Assembly (NCBI RefSeq): GCF_020166415.1
Contig: NZ_JAIQXV010000004.1
Span: forward strand, 186,001-250,000
Direction of reading: 5' to 3'
DNA length: 64,000 nt
Source: Deinococcus multiflagellatus
Lineage (GTDB): Bacteria > Deinococcota > Deinococci > Deinococcales > Deinococcaceae
The position numbers and the translations under genes were made by a program. The notes beneath the pieces are model-generated. The model was not told the origin of the DNA, did no database searches, and saw nothing but the letters and a program-made list of their open reading frames with translations. Every line of letters starts with the position of its first letter. Within the stretch, counting starts at the first letter, position 1. This document shows, one piece after another, positions 1-9,427 of this stretch.

Positions 1-745
1 GGCCACGGGCGGCACCCCCGAGGAAATTGACGTGCTGGTGCCGGGCGGCCCCCTGGCCACCTACCACTTTGCCCAGTACGTGGCCCACGCCAGCGGCCAC
101 AACGAGGACGCCCGCGCCGCCGACGCCCTGCTTCAGGACCTCGCCGCGCGTTGCGCGCCCCATGTCACGGAAGGCAACCCGGCGCGCGACCTCGCCTGGA
201 GCCTGTGGGGCCGCACGCCCCTGCTGCTGGCTGCCCCCGACGCCGAGGCCCTGCCCCACGCGTGGCAACAGCTCCTGGCCCGCACCGCCAAGACGCTGGC
301 CGTGCCCCTGCTGGGCGACAGCCTGCCGCTGGTGACGGGCGCCTTTGAAGCGCAGCACGAGAAGGGCGACGCCAAGGTGGCGCTGCTGCTGGGCGACGCC
401 GACGACACCCTGCTGCTGGCGCGCGAGGTGCTGGAGTCGCGCATTGACGAGATCATTCATGTGCCCTACCCAGGGGGCGCGCAGGGCTACCCTGGGCAAC
501 TGGCCCTGTGGTACTTCGGCGCCTGGGTGGCGGCGTATCTGGCCGAGCGGTACGGAGTAGAGGCCGCCGACGTGCCGGTGCTGGCCCGCGCCCAGGGCGT
601 GATGAGCGGCGAGGACCGCGAACAGGCCCGCCTGAGCGCCCCACGCGACGACCTGCGCCGCACGAATCTGGTCCGCGACTGGGCCGGAGACGATGACCAG
701 ACGGACGAAGACCCCGACTACGACGAGGACGAAGCAGAAGACTAA
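1..745 (+). CDS. SIS-type phosphosugar isomerase, C-terminal part (5' end outside window)
   Basis: The reading frame is open from the first complete codon (base 2) to the stop at 743-745, so the gene starts before the window. The visible 248 or so residues resemble the C-terminal half of bacterial bifunctional phosphoglucose/phosphomannose isomerases (SIS fold): a segment in which the conserved Glu-Ala-Gln-His lies just before an Arg-containing helix, then EIIHVPYPG and a helix ending in the nucleotide-free C-terminal lobe. The protein ends in a strongly acidic tail (Asp/Glu-rich, last ~20 residues). Expected role: cytosolic interconversion of hexose phosphates. The GTG at 32 could be mistaken for a start but the upstream codons continue the same fold. 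Family call is from motif similarity only; substrate unknown. Confidence 0.7.
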   Translation, partial: ATGGTPEEIDVLVPGGPLATYHFAQYVAHASGHNEDARAADALLQDLAARCAPHVTEGNPARDLAWSLWGRTPLLLAAPDAEALPHAWQQLLARTAKTLAVPLLGDSLPLVTGAFEAQHEKGDAKVALLLGDADDTLLLAREVLESRIDEIIHVPYPGGAQGYPGQLALWYFGAWVAAYLAERYGVEAADVPVLARAQGVMSGEDREQARLSAPRDDLRRTNLVRDWAGDDDQTDEDPDYDEDEAED

Positions 746-874
746 GCGAGACGCTGGTTGTGCCGTTGGCAGAAACGGTGCAGGTTGACGGGGGGCCCAG
801 GCGGGCTTTGGGGCCTACAGCCGCAACCCGGACCACGCAGACCCTGGAGCTTGAGTGCGCTGCCCCCATTCCTG

Positions 875-1050
875 CGTCTTCCGAACCATTCTGAAAGACG
901 TTCCAGAATGGTTTCGGCTTCAGGGAACCGCAGAACTGCGGAGCAGCGCATGAGCAACTGCGGATCTCCGCGCCTGGGCCCCAAAAGGCGCCGAACACAG
1001 AGAACATCCAGAACAGCACGGGAGGCAGAAACGGACGGCAATCCGGATTA
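875..1050 (+). repeat. Dispersed hairpin repeat, copy A (SNR-like)
   Basis: This copy lies in the 611-base gene-free gap 746-1356. It has a hairpin with arms at 881-893 and 904-917 (one bulged base), followed by a core at about 918-985 that matches the core of the copies at 9426 and 7667. A CGGATT-like right end lies near 1041-1050. The hairpin arm sequence differs from that of the other copies, but pairing is kept. The left and right limits are approximate. The rest of the gap shows no convincing gene. Confidence 0.65.
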
Positions 1051-1122
1051 GCCGCACCCCCCTCGCTTGGTCCTGGCCATCTGCCGCCAGGCTCGGCAGA
1101 GTGCCCCAACCGCTCTGTCCCT

Positions 1123-1280
1123 GATACGGCTTCCGGATGATCCGTGACGGCCCCGCCCCGTCGCTGCGGTACTTCCACGCCGCTCCGTCACCGTTGTTCC
1201 TTCTCTGCGGCGCCGCTCTGCCAGTCCCTCCGGTCGGGTTCATCCGTGAGGCAAGAACTGCTGAACCGGAACCCTTATGA
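1123..1280 (-). repeat. Dispersed hairpin repeat, copy B (SNR-like)
   Basis: Full-length copy, in opposite orientation to copy A. It starts with ATACGGCTTCCGGATGATC at 1124 and ends with CCGGAACCCTTAT at about 1278. It aligns over nearly its whole length with the copy at 7667-7823, sharing CTTCTCTGC and AGTCCCTCCGGTCGGGTTCA. The hairpin next to the right end (1250-1275) is partly decayed in this copy. No protein is encoded in it. Confidence 0.8.
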
Positions 1281-1356
1281 GGCCACTGAGGCTGCGCTGC
1301 ACTGGCGGCACCACAGTGCAGCCTGCCTTCGGCCCTGCTTGAATTCCCCCGCCCCC

Positions 1357-2061
1357 TTACAGCGCCGGGGTGCGGGTGCCCTTGGCGCGGCGGTACAGCT
1401 GGGCGGGGCGGCCCACGCCACTGCGGCGCTCGCCGCTGGGCATCAGGGTGCCCTGCGACAGCACGCGCTTGCGGAAATTGCGCTTGTCCAGCTTGCGGTT
1501 CAAGATGGCCTCAAAGACCCCCTGCAATTCGGGAAGGGTAAAGGTGTCGGGCAGGAATTCCAGCGCGAGGTTGGCGTATTCCAGGCGCAGCTGCAGCCGC
1601 CCCAGTGCCCGGTCCAGAATCGCCTGATGGTCAAAGGCCAGCCGGGGCGGCTGGTGGGCGCTGAGCCACGCCGCGCCCAGGGTGTGGCCCCCACCGCTGA
1701 CCTCCACGGCACCGGCAGGCAGCACCGCCAGATGCGCCACGCTCACGATGCGCCCGCGCGGATCGCGGTTGACCTCGCCAAAGGTGAAGAACTGTTCCAG
1801 GTGCCGGGGTTCCAGTTCCACGGTGGTTTCGGTGCGCAGTTCGCGCAGGGCCGCCTCATGCAGTTCCTCGCCGGGGTGCACGAAGCCGCCGGGCAGCGCC
1901 CAGTCGCGGGCGTGGGGCAGTTCGCCGCGCTGCACCAGCAGCACCCGCAGTTCCCCGGCGTGCATGGCAAAGGCCGCCACATCCACCGCCAGCCCCACCT
2001 GGGTGGCCTGGGGGGGCAGCAGCAGGTCACCCACAGCGGCCAGCCTGCGAGGCGCCCGCAC
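1357..2061 (-). CDS. NrtR-like Nudix-domain transcriptional regulator
   Basis: A protein of 234 residues with an N-terminal Nudix fold and a C-terminal winged-helix segment (about 155-225), the layout of NrtR regulators, which sense ADP-ribose and control NAD-related genes. The Nudix box occupies residues 59-81, with Gly59, Glu65, Arg73, Glu74 and Glu78 present. The first Glu of the usual EE pair is Thr77 and the Gly near its end is Thr80, so catalysis is doubtful, as in many NrtR proteins. The start is a GTG; an in-frame TGA lies shortly upstream. A TACGAT -10 box at 2131-2126 would give a leader of about 58 bases. No NAD gene is adjacent; the upstream neighbour on the same strand is the debranching enzyme. 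It could instead be an active Nudix hydrolase. Confidence 0.72.
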   Translation of the reverse strand: MRAPRRLAAVGDLLLPPQATQVGLAVDVAAFAMHAGELRVLLVQRGELPHARDWALPGGFVHPGEELHEAALRELRTETTVELEPRHLEQFFTFGEVNRDPRGRIVSVAHLAVLPAGAVEVSGGGHTLGAAWLSAHQPPRLAFDHQAILDRALGRLQLRLEYANLALEFLPDTFTLPELQGVFEAILNRKLDKRNFRKRVLSQGTLMPSGERRSGVGRPAQLYRRAKGTRTPAL

Positions 2062-2205
2062 TGGCCCTCGCCACAGCCCTCACCGGGCAACAGGGGGCAG
2101 GACAGCAGGGGCGCAGCATGGGCTGATCGTAGAATTGGTGTCCTGGGGACGTCAAGTCACCCTCCGCGCGCACCCTGGACAGCTTTCTGCGCCCAGGGGC
2201 GACAT

Positions 2206-4260
2206 TCAGGACCCGGTGGGCGCAGCGGCCCGCTGCGCTTCAGCACGCGAGACCAGCACGTGGGCGCGCAGCAGTTCAGCCACGCTCCAGGCCTGAAACG
2301 GGCAGCCCCCCGGGCGCAGGCTGTCGCCCGCAAACACCTCTGAAACGTGGCCCAGCCCGGCGTCCCACACATGGCCCATCAGGCCGTGGAGGGCCGCGCG
2401 CGCCGGCCCCACCTCGCCCCGGGAGAGCAGCAGTTCGACAAACGCCGTGAGCGGCCAGGGCCAGACCGTGCCCTGGTGGTAGGCCGCGTCGCGCTGCACC
2501 TGCGCGCCGCCGTAATTGCCCTTGTAGCGCGGGTCCAGCGGCGACAGGGTGTGCAGGCCCAGGGGGGTCAGCAGTTCCGTTTCCAGGTCCCCCACCGCCG
2601 CCGCCACCTGGGCCGGGGTGGCAGGCGTGTCGGGCAGGGCCAGCGCCAGGGCCACGTTGGGACGCAGGCTGTGGTCCGGCAGGCCCTGGGGGTCCAGGGT
2701 GTCGGCGTAGGCGCCTTCCTGCCAGAACCGCGCGAAGCTGGCCTGCGCCTGCGCCAGCGCCCCGGCGAACTGCGCCGGCTGGCCCAGCGCCGCCGAGAGC
2801 CGCCCCTCGGCCCCCAGCGCCGAGAGCCACAGCCCCTGAATCTCCACGGGCTTGCCGTGCCGGGGGGTCACCACCCAGTCGCCAATTTTCACGTCCATCC
2901 AGGTCAGCTGCACGCCGCCCTCGCCGGCCAACAGCAGGCCGTCAGTGTCGGCGCGGATGCCGTGGTCGGTGCCGCGCCGGTGCCAGTCCAGTAATTCGCG
3001 CAGGGCCGGGAGCGCCAAGCGCGCAAAGTCCAGGTCGCCGGTCACGGTCACGTAGCGTTCCAGGGCCACCGCCAGCCACAGGGCGCCGTCCACCGTGTTG
3101 TAGCCCGCGCCAGCGCCGTCCTCGTGAAAGTTGTTCGGAATCAGGCCCCGGCGCAGCGTGCGCAGGAAGGTGTCCAGAATCTCGCGCGCTTCGGTCCAGC
3201 GCCCCGTCAGCAGCGCTACACCAGTCAGCGCGATCATGGTGTCGCGGCCCCAGTCGGCAAACCAGGGGTAGCCCGCGATCACCGTGGTGCCGGCCGGCTG
3301 GGCGCGGCGCACAAGGTAGGCGTCGGCGGCGACCGCCAGGGTGGCCACGAGGTCGTCGCGCACCCCGGTCACGGCCTGGGCCTGCGCGGCCAGCGCGCGG
3401 CGGCGGGCGGCCTCCTGGGCGTAGGCGGCCCAGGGGTCTTCCACCGTGACCTCGCCCGTGGCGGGGGTCAGGCCCTGCACCACCAGGGCCGCGCGCCCGC
3501 CGCCAGCCGGAAAGCTCAGGTCCCACAGGGCAGCGCCGCGCACGTACTCGTGATCGGGTTCGCCGCGCGCCGCGTCGTGGCGGTAGTACACGCGCTGGGT
3601 GAAGGGGCGCGGCTCCAGGGTGCCCAGGGCCGCGCCGGGCGCGTGCACAGTCACGCGGGTCAGGCGCTCGCCCTGCACCGCCACCTCGCGGCCAGCGGCG
3701 CTGAAGGTCAGGTCCGGGGCGTGACGGTGCACCGCGTGCATGTCGCGGTCCACGAAGTAGCCGCCCAGCACGAGGCTGACGGGTTCGCGGCTCTGCACCT
3801 CGTACAGAAAGACCACCGCCCCCGAGCCACGCGGGCTGAAGGCGCGGCGGCGCACGGTTACGCCGCCCACCGCCTGTTCGCGTTCGGGCAGCAGGTCCAG
3901 CAGCGCGGCGCCGCTCAGCACGTCCAGCCCCTGCCCTTCAAAGACCCCGGGCGCAATTTCCAGGGCGTGCAGGGCCACCTCGCGCAGGCCCGCGCGGGTG
4001 CTCAGGCGCAGCACCTCGTGCGGCGAGACAAACTGCGCGGCGCGCTGCACGGGCGGCTGGGCGCTGACCACCAGGCCCGAGTAGCAGCGCGTGGGCACCC
4101 CGGCGAGGCTGCTGAGGGCAAAGCCGCCCAGGCCGTCGGTGAGCAGCACCTCCAGGTCGGGGTTGCGGGCGGCCTGGGGGCCGAAGGTGGCGGCGGTGGG
4201 CCAGGCGGGGGCGCCGGGCGCGGGCGCAGCAAAGTCAGGCGCAGTCACGCTGCCCAGCAT
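2206..4260 (-). CDS. Glycogen debranching enzyme (amylo-alpha-1,6-glucosidase family)
   Basis: The protein has 684 residues from the ATG at 4260. An N-terminal beta-rich domain (about 20-260) with the family wording LLTDGLGGFALSSLAG is followed by an alpha/alpha-barrel catalytic domain. The barrel carries GYPWFADWGRDTMIAL at about residues 330-345 and the YHQGTVWPWPLTAFVELL segment near the end, both hallmarks of bacterial debranching enzymes that hydrolyse alpha-1,6 branch points of glycogen or maltodextrin in the cytosol. The open frame extends upstream to 4485, but that part overlaps the divergent infC leader and shows no homologous residues. The gene stands divergently from infC with about 115 bases between starts, and no glg genes are adjacent. 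Confidence 0.88.
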   Translation of the reverse strand: MLGSVTAPDFAAPAPGAPAWPTAATFGPQAARNPDLEVLLTDGLGGFALSSLAGVPTRCYSGLVVSAQPPVQRAAQFVSPHEVLRLSTRAGLREVALHALEIAPGVFEGQGLDVLSGAALLDLLPEREQAVGGVTVRRRAFSPRGSGAVVFLYEVQSREPVSLVLGGYFVDRDMHAVHRHAPDLTFSAAGREVAVQGERLTRVTVHAPGAALGTLEPRPFTQRVYYRHDAARGEPDHEYVRGAALWDLSFPAGGGRAALVVQGLTPATGEVTVEDPWAAYAQEAARRRALAAQAQAVTGVRDDLVATLAVAADAYLVRRAQPAGTTVIAGYPWFADWGRDTMIALTGVALLTGRWTEAREILDTFLRTLRRGLIPNNFHEDGAGAGYNTVDGALWLAVALERYVTVTGDLDFARLALPALRELLDWHRRGTDHGIRADTDGLLLAGEGGVQLTWMDVKIGDWVVTPRHGKPVEIQGLWLSALGAEGRLSAALGQPAQFAGALAQAQASFARFWQEGAYADTLDPQGLPDHSLRPNVALALALPDTPATPAQVAAAVGDLETELLTPLGLHTLSPLDPRYKGNYGGAQVQRDAAYHQGTVWPWPLTAFVELLLSRGEVGPARAALHGLMGHVWDAGLGHVSEVFAGDSLRPGGCPFQAWSVAELLRAHVLVSRAEAQRAAAPTGS

Positions 4261-4375
4261 GGCAGAGCGCCGGGGGCGAAGGCGGGGGGGCGTGGTAGAC
4301 TGGGGCTGTCTCGTCCCGTCAGAGGTGGGCGAAGCCGCCCGGAGAGCCAGCGTGCCCCGGAGCGCGGCGGAGGTG

Positions 4376-4981
<606 letters not shown>

Positions 4982-4993
4982 GCCTGCTCCCAG

Positions 4994-5025
4994 CAGCCCA
5001 CCCCCCCAGCGGGCGGTGGGCTGTT
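4994..5025 (+). terminator. Hairpin after infC
   Basis: Nine-base-pair stem CAGCCCACC (4994-5002) with GGTGGGCTG (5015-5023), followed by TTC. It has only a weak T run. Probably a transcription end or RNA-stabilising hairpin for infC. Confidence 0.55.
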
Positions 5026-5110
5026 CACGGCTTCCGGACAGCCTGGGCAGCCGAATGCTTTATTTTGTAAACTGGTGATGTGGGCCAAGCCGGCCCGCCC
5101 GGAGGACGAC

Positions 5111-5357
<247 letters not shown>

Positions 5358-5564
5358 GGCAAGGAAGCAGGGGGCGGGGCGCGGGAGGCGGGAAGGTGGC
5401 CTTCCGCGCTCTGCGGTTTGGGGCAGGGTGGCGGGTGGGCGACTTTGGGTCCAGCGTACAAGCCTCTGGCGTTCCTCTTGGGCCGACTCAGCACCACAAC
5501 TTCGCTTGAAGAGGGGCAGCGGTCCTCATAAACTCCCTCCACCAAGAGCTTTGTGGAGAGGCAT

Positions 5565-5984
5565 ATGAATGAATATTTGAAGGTCATACGGGGGAATTAC
5601 GCCAACTTTAAAGGTCGTGCCCGCCGCCGCGAGTACTGGATGTTCGTCCTTGTCAACTTCTTTGTCTCGTTGAGCCTGAGTGTCATGAGCAATGCGCTAG
5701 GTTGGACCCTTACTCCAGATACCACTAACCCGCTGAGAAGCTTGGGCGTACTGGACGGTCTGTACACCTTGTTCATCTTGGTGCCTGGCCTGGCCGTCAG
5801 CGTGCGCCGCCTGCACGACACGGGCAGAAGCGGATGGTGGCAGCTGATTGCCCTCATTCCACTGGTGGGTCCACTGGTGTTGCTGTTTTTCCTGGTTCAG
5901 GACAGTGAGGATGACGAGAATGATTGGGGTGGCAATCCAAAGGCACTGGGCTCCCAGAGTGATGCTCCTCTGCGCCAGTGGTAG
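5565..5984 (+). CDS. DUF805 family membrane protein, first copy
   Basis: The protein has 139 residues. It starts with the family N-terminus MNEYLKVIRGNYANFKGRAR and has REYWMF, hydrophobic segments at about 28-48, 60-75 and 100-125, and the conserved RRLHDTGRSGWW loop between the last membrane segments. It sits in the inner membrane; function is unknown. The ATG at 5565 is preceded by TGGAGAGG with good spacing, so the GTG at 5553 inside that ribosome site is not the start. A paralogue lies 1.2 kb downstream at 7149, and the metallophosphoesterase between them is on the other strand. The 207-base spacer before it (5358-5564) shows only a TAAACT-type -10 box near 5530. Confidence 0.88.
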   Translation: MNEYLKVIRGNYANFKGRARRREYWMFVLVNFFVSLSLSVMSNALGWTLTPDTTNPLRSLGVLDGLYTLFILVPGLAVSVRRLHDTGRSGWWQLIALIPLVGPLVLLFFLVQDSEDDENDWGGNPKALGSQSDAPLRQW

Positions 5985-6052
5985 ACCAGTTCTGAGACAT
6001 GAGCCGTGGGAAGCGGTGCGTGCGTGGTCATGGCGACCCCACGCACCGCTGT

Positions 6053-7096
6053 TCATGGGCGTTTGGTCAGGCGGGCTGTCTCGGTCATGGTGACGGCGCC
6101 GCCCTCCCCCACCGTGTAGGCGCGGATGGTCAGCGTCTCTGGGGTGATGTCCAGCCACAGAAAGCCGGGCTGGCCGTACACCTCGAAGGCGGCGGGGCGC
6201 GTGCCCCGGCGGCTGCCGCCCACCTCGCCAGCGGCGCCGCTCACGGCGGTCCAGGTGCCGGGGCAACCCGGCTGCGGGGCAAACACCTGCAGGGCGTGGT
6301 CGTGGCCGCTGAGCAGCAGGTCGGCCTGGGTACAGGCCACCTTGTACAGCTCGCGCACAGCGCCGCCGCGCTGAAAGGCGAAGGGCAGGTTGTCGTAGGC
6401 CCCGGCGTCGCCGTGTTTGCCGTTGCTGTACAGGGGATGGTGCCCCAGCACCAGCCGCCAGCGGGCCACACTCTGGGCCACGCTGCGCGCCAGCCATGCG
6501 CGCTGCGCCGCGTCCCAGGGCCCACCGGGCCGCTCCTGGGGCTGCACCGAGGGCAGGTAGGCGGCCAGCGGCGCGGTGTCCACCACGAACAGGTCCAGCA
6601 GGCCGCCCACGCTGGCCTGATACTGGCGCCCCGGCATCACCCACTGCGGATTGAGGCGGCTGTAGGCCACCTGGGCCGCCGCGCCGCGCGGATCGGCACC
6701 GTCGCCGCCCCAGAGCCAGGATTCATCGTGGTTGCCGAGCACCATGACGAAAGGAATGCCCAGCGGGCCATACAGGGCTTCAAAGCGCTCGCGAAACAGG
6801 GGCGAGGTCGCCTCTCGGGGACCCGCCGGGTAGAAGTTGTCTCCCAGTGCCGCGCCCAGGTCGCAGCCCTGGGCAGCGCACACGGCGGCCATCCCCTGGG
6901 CCACCCGCCGCTGAATATCGGTGCCGGTGCCCTGGTCGCCCATCACCACGAGCCGCAGGCGCTCGGGGCGCCCAGCTTCCAGGGTCACGCGCGGCGCGTT
7001 TAGACCTGCGTCTGCTGAGCCGGTCACCGCTGGCGCACAGGCCACCAGGCTCCCCACCAGCAGTACCCCCATCGCCCGCCGCACATCGTTCCACAT
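6053..7096 (-). CDS. Metallophosphoesterase lipoprotein
   Basis: A protein of 347 residues. It begins with a lipoprotein signal (Leu-Val-Ala-Cys20), so it is expected to be exported and membrane-anchored. The calcineurin-like metal-binding set is complete and in order: GDQG at 53-56, GDNFY at 85-89, GNHD at 121-124, GHHPLY near 220 and SGHDH near 262. This set resembles tartrate-resistant (purple) acid phosphatases. It probably hydrolyses phosphomonoesters outside the cytoplasmic membrane; substrate unknown. The start ATG lies close to the divergent second DUF805 gene (52 bases between starts), so the two may share a control region. Confidence 0.88.
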   Translation of the reverse strand: MWNDVRRAMGVLLVGSLVACAPAVTGSADAGLNAPRVTLEAGRPERLRLVVMGDQGTGTDIQRRVAQGMAAVCAAQGCDLGAALGDNFYPAGPREATSPLFRERFEALYGPLGIPFVMVLGNHDESWLWGGDGADPRGAAAQVAYSRLNPQWVMPGRQYQASVGGLLDLFVVDTAPLAAYLPSVQPQERPGGPWDAAQRAWLARSVAQSVARWRLVLGHHPLYSNGKHGDAGAYDNLPFAFQRGGAVRELYKVACTQADLLLSGHDHALQVFAPQPGCPGTWTAVSGAAGEVGGSRRGTRPAAFEVYGQPGFLWLDITPETLTIRAYTVGEGGAVTMTETARLTKRP

Positions 7097-7148
7097 AGAC
7101 CCAATGTGAGGCTTAGACTGTTCTCACGCAACAAGGGGAGGTTTGCCT

Positions 7149-7589
7149 ATGAACGAGTATCTGAAGGTCATCAAGAACAACTACGCCAACTTCCGGGGCC
7201 GCGCCCGGCGCCGCGAATTCTGGATGTTTACACTGATCAACACCATCATTCTGGTGCTGCTGATGCTGCCCTGGTATCCGGCCTACATCTCGTCCATGTC
7301 GCAGGGCGAGACGGGCCTGCCGTTCGGCGCTGGTGGACTGGCGGGCATCTTCTCGATCCTGTACGCGGTGTACACGCTGGCAATGATCCTGCCCACCCTG
7401 GCCGTCACCGTGCGCCGCCTGCACGACACCGGCAAGAGCGGCTGGTGGTACCTGCTGAACCTGATTCCGTTTGGCAGCATCGTCATTCTGGTGTTCACGG
7501 TGCTCGACAGCGAGCCCGGGGCCAACAAGTGGGGGCCGAACCCCAAGGGCCTGAACACGGGCGCCGCCGCCCCCGCCAGCAACTGGTAA
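7149..7589 (+). CDS. DUF805 family membrane protein, second copy
   Basis: The protein has 146 residues and is clearly paralogous to the 5565 gene: MNEYLKVIKNNYANFRGRAR, REFWMF, several membrane segments and RRLHDTGKSGWW. It has an excellent ribosome site, GGGGAGG at 7135-7141, seven bases before the ATG. Base composition is closer to the genome average than in the first copy, which is slightly AT-richer. Function unknown; the family is widespread in bacterial inner membranes. A GC-rich hairpin follows the stop. Confidence 0.9.
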   Translation: MNEYLKVIKNNYANFRGRARRREFWMFTLINTIILVLLMLPWYPAYISSMSQGETGLPFGAGGLAGIFSILYAVYTLAMILPTLAVTVRRLHDTGKSGWWYLLNLIPFGSIVILVFTVLDSEPGANKWGPNPKGLNTGAAAPASNW

Positions 7590-7603
7590 TCCCAGGTTTT
7601 TTT

Positions 7604-7633
7604 CGCCCCGGCCGCCACATGGCCGGGGCGTTT
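7604..7633 (+). terminator. GC-rich hairpin after the second DUF805 gene
   Basis: Perfect 10-bp stem CGCCCCGGCC (7604-7613) with GGCCGGGGCG (7621-7630), followed by only TTTG. A T7 run lies before the hairpin rather than after it, so termination efficiency is uncertain. Confidence 0.55.
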
Positions 7634-7666
7634 GCCTTGGTGGGCCTTTCGCCGCTCTGGCCCCGT

Positions 7667-7823
7667 TATACGGATTCCGGATGGTCTGTTCCAGGCCCTC
7701 CGCTTCGCTACGGTGCTTCCACTCCTCTCCGTCACCGCTTCTCCTTCTCTGCTGGGCAGCTCTGCGAGTCCCTCCGGTCGGGTTCATCAGTTGCTCCACA
7801 ACTGATGAACCGGAAGCCTTATT
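7667..7823 (-). repeat. Dispersed hairpin repeat, copy C (SNR-like), touching a stop codon
   Basis: Full-length copy in the same orientation as copy B. It begins ATACGGATTCCGGATGGTC and ends CCGGAAGCCTTAT. It contains a perfect 12-bp hairpin, GTTCATCAGTTG (7782-7793) with CAACTGATGAAC (7799-7810). The core CAGCTCTGCGAGTCCCTC matches copy D at 9426. Its right end runs into the stop codon (7822-7824) of the kinase gene on the minus strand. Confidence 0.85.
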
Positions 7824-8835
7824 ACGCCTTGTCCAGCAGGCCCGGCACGTCGTGGCGGAACACGCCGCTGTCCAGGTAGGCGCGCAGCTTGGTCACGCTG
7901 TTGGGCACGTAGCGCGGCAGGATGGCCTGCCACTCGGCGTTTGTGTTCACCAGCAGGTCGTTCAGCAGGACCACCGCCCGGCCCGCCACCAGGGTTTCGT
8001 AGTCGGGCGGGGCTACATCGGGCAGGGGGGCCACAGCGGCGTAACCGTCCAGCAGGGCCGCTTCCAGCTCTGCTTTGGGCCGCAGGTAATAGGCGCTGAT
8101 GGTCAGGTCCTGCACGGGCAGGCCCAGGCCGCTGTCATCGAAATCAAAGACGCTCAGGCGCCCACGGTGCCATTTCACGTTCCACAGGTGCAGGTCCGCG
8201 TGCAGCGGGCGCGGGGCCTGCGCAGCATACAGGCGCGCCAGGACAGCGTCCACCTGGGTGCGCACCGCCTGAACCACGGCCAGCGCGTCTTCGGGGAGCA
8301 GCGGCCCGGGGCGCAGGTGGTCGCCCATGCCCATCAGGGGGTCCCGCAGGGACTGCAGGGCCGCGCCAGCGGGCAGCGTGAAGCCCTGGGCGTGGCGGTG
8401 CAGGAGGGCCGCCGCGCGCCCCACCTCGCGCAGCTGCCGGGGCGTGGCCTGTTCCCCCAGGTCCCGGCCCGGCAGCCAGGAAAACAGGGTGGCGGGCAGG
8501 GCGTGGCCCAGCGCCTCGTTCCAGACCTCGCCCAGCAGAGCGCCGTCGCGGCGGGGCTGCGGCACCGGCAGCTGCAGGTCGGTGTCCCGGGCCAGGGCCG
8601 CCAGCCACGCCACCTCGGCGGCCAGCTGAGCCGGGGACCGCCGCGAATTGACGTTCAGGCGCAGGGCGTAGCGCTCGCCGCTGGTGGTGTCCACGCGGAA
8701 CGTGGTGTTGAAGCCGTGATTGAGCAGGCGCAGGCGCCGGACCTCCAGCGGGTAGGCCTGCAGGGCCGCCTGGGCCGAAGCGCGCAGGCGCGCCACCTGT
8801 GCGGGGCGGGACAGCTGGGCAAAGGGCGTGGACAT
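7822..8835 (-). CDS. Aminoglycoside/homoserine-kinase-like phosphotransferase (APH fold)
   Basis: A protein of 337 residues with the choline/aminoglycoside kinase fold. Seen are a nucleotide-binding N lobe with YALRLN (Lys replaced by Arg, about residue 70), the catalytic loop HADLHLWNV (about 223-231) and the metal-binding DFDDSG (about 240-245). This pattern fits phosphotransferases such as homoserine kinase type II or the stress kinase RdoA; the phosphate acceptor is unknown. The start ATG (8835) was chosen because the upstream in-frame extension overlaps the divergent GNAT promoter and shows no fold residues. It is a divergent neighbour of a GNAT acetyltransferase. No resistance-island features accompany it, so a resistance role is not indicated. 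Confidence 0.8.
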   Translation of the reverse strand: MSTPFAQLSRPAQVARLRASAQAALQAYPLEVRRLRLLNHGFNTTFRVDTTSGERYALRLNVNSRRSPAQLAAEVAWLAALARDTDLQLPVPQPRRDGALLGEVWNEALGHALPATLFSWLPGRDLGEQATPRQLREVGRAAALLHRHAQGFTLPAGAALQSLRDPLMGMGDHLRPGPLLPEDALAVVQAVRTQVDAVLARLYAAQAPRPLHADLHLWNVKWHRGRLSVFDFDDSGLGLPVQDLTISAYYLRPKAELEAALLDGYAAVAPLPDVAPPDYETLVAGRAVVLLNDLLVNTNAEWQAILPRYVPNSVTKLRAYLDSGVFRHDVPGLLDKA

Positions 8836-8923
8836 ACGCCAGAGCGTAGGCAGCCGCTCCCCCCAAGCGCCATGCGCCAATTGGCCGAGGCTGGGCGGGG
8901 CCCCTGTTCGCCACACTGCCCCC

Positions 8924-9427
8924 ATGTCCCCTCCTGTGTCCCCCACCATCCGGCCCCTGCGTCCCGCAGATTTCGCGCAGGTGCGCCCCATGCTGCTGGA
9001 CATGGGCTTTGTTGACGATGAAGCGGCGCTGGCCGAACGCTTTCCGGCCTTCTGCGCCCACCCCGACTGGGCGCTGCTGGGGGCCTTTCAGGGCGGGCAA
9101 GTGCTGGGCTACGCCGCCGCGCACGACACCGGCCCGGACCTGCGCTCGGGCCACGCCCACCGCACCGCCAAGCTGCACGACCTGTACACCCACCCGGCCG
9201 CCCGCCGCCAGGGCGTGGGCCGCGCCCTGATGCGCGAGGTGGAGGCCTGGGCACGGGGCCGGGGCCTGCGCCACCTGTACTGGTATGCCAACCTGCGCGA
9301 AGCGACCCCCGCTTACGTGGGCATGGGGTACACCCCAGGTGACGAGGTGCAGGAGGGCTACCGTTTCTTCGAGCTGGACTTCGGCGCCGAGAACACCCGC
9401 CGCCCGCACCCGGAGCGCGGCCAGTGA
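8924..9427 (+). CDS. GNAT family N-acetyltransferase
   Basis: The protein has 167 residues and a complete GNAT domain: strand beta-4 LHDLYTHPAARR, then the acetyl-CoA loop RRQGVGRALM (about 92-101), and the C-terminal YVGMGYTPG segment in which Tyr is the usual general acid. It should transfer an acetyl group from acetyl-CoA to a small amine or a protein; substrate unknown. The ATG at 8924 follows a CACACT box and no ribosome site, fitting a leaderless start. The stop codon TGA (9425-9427) is made in part by the left end of the hairpin repeat that follows. Confidence 0.85.
   Translation: MSPPVSPTIRPLRPADFAQVRPMLLDMGFVDDEAALAERFPAFCAHPDWALLGAFQGGQVLGYAAAHDTGPDLRSGHAHRTAKLHDLYTHPAARRQGVGRALMREVEAWARGRGLRHLYWYANLREATPAYVGMGYTPGDEVQEGYRFFELDFGAENTRRPHPERGQ

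Noticed and set aside
7587..7640. Strong rho-independent terminator of the second DUF805 gene
   Set aside because: The T7 run lies before the hairpin rather than after it, so only a hairpin with modest termination is claimed.
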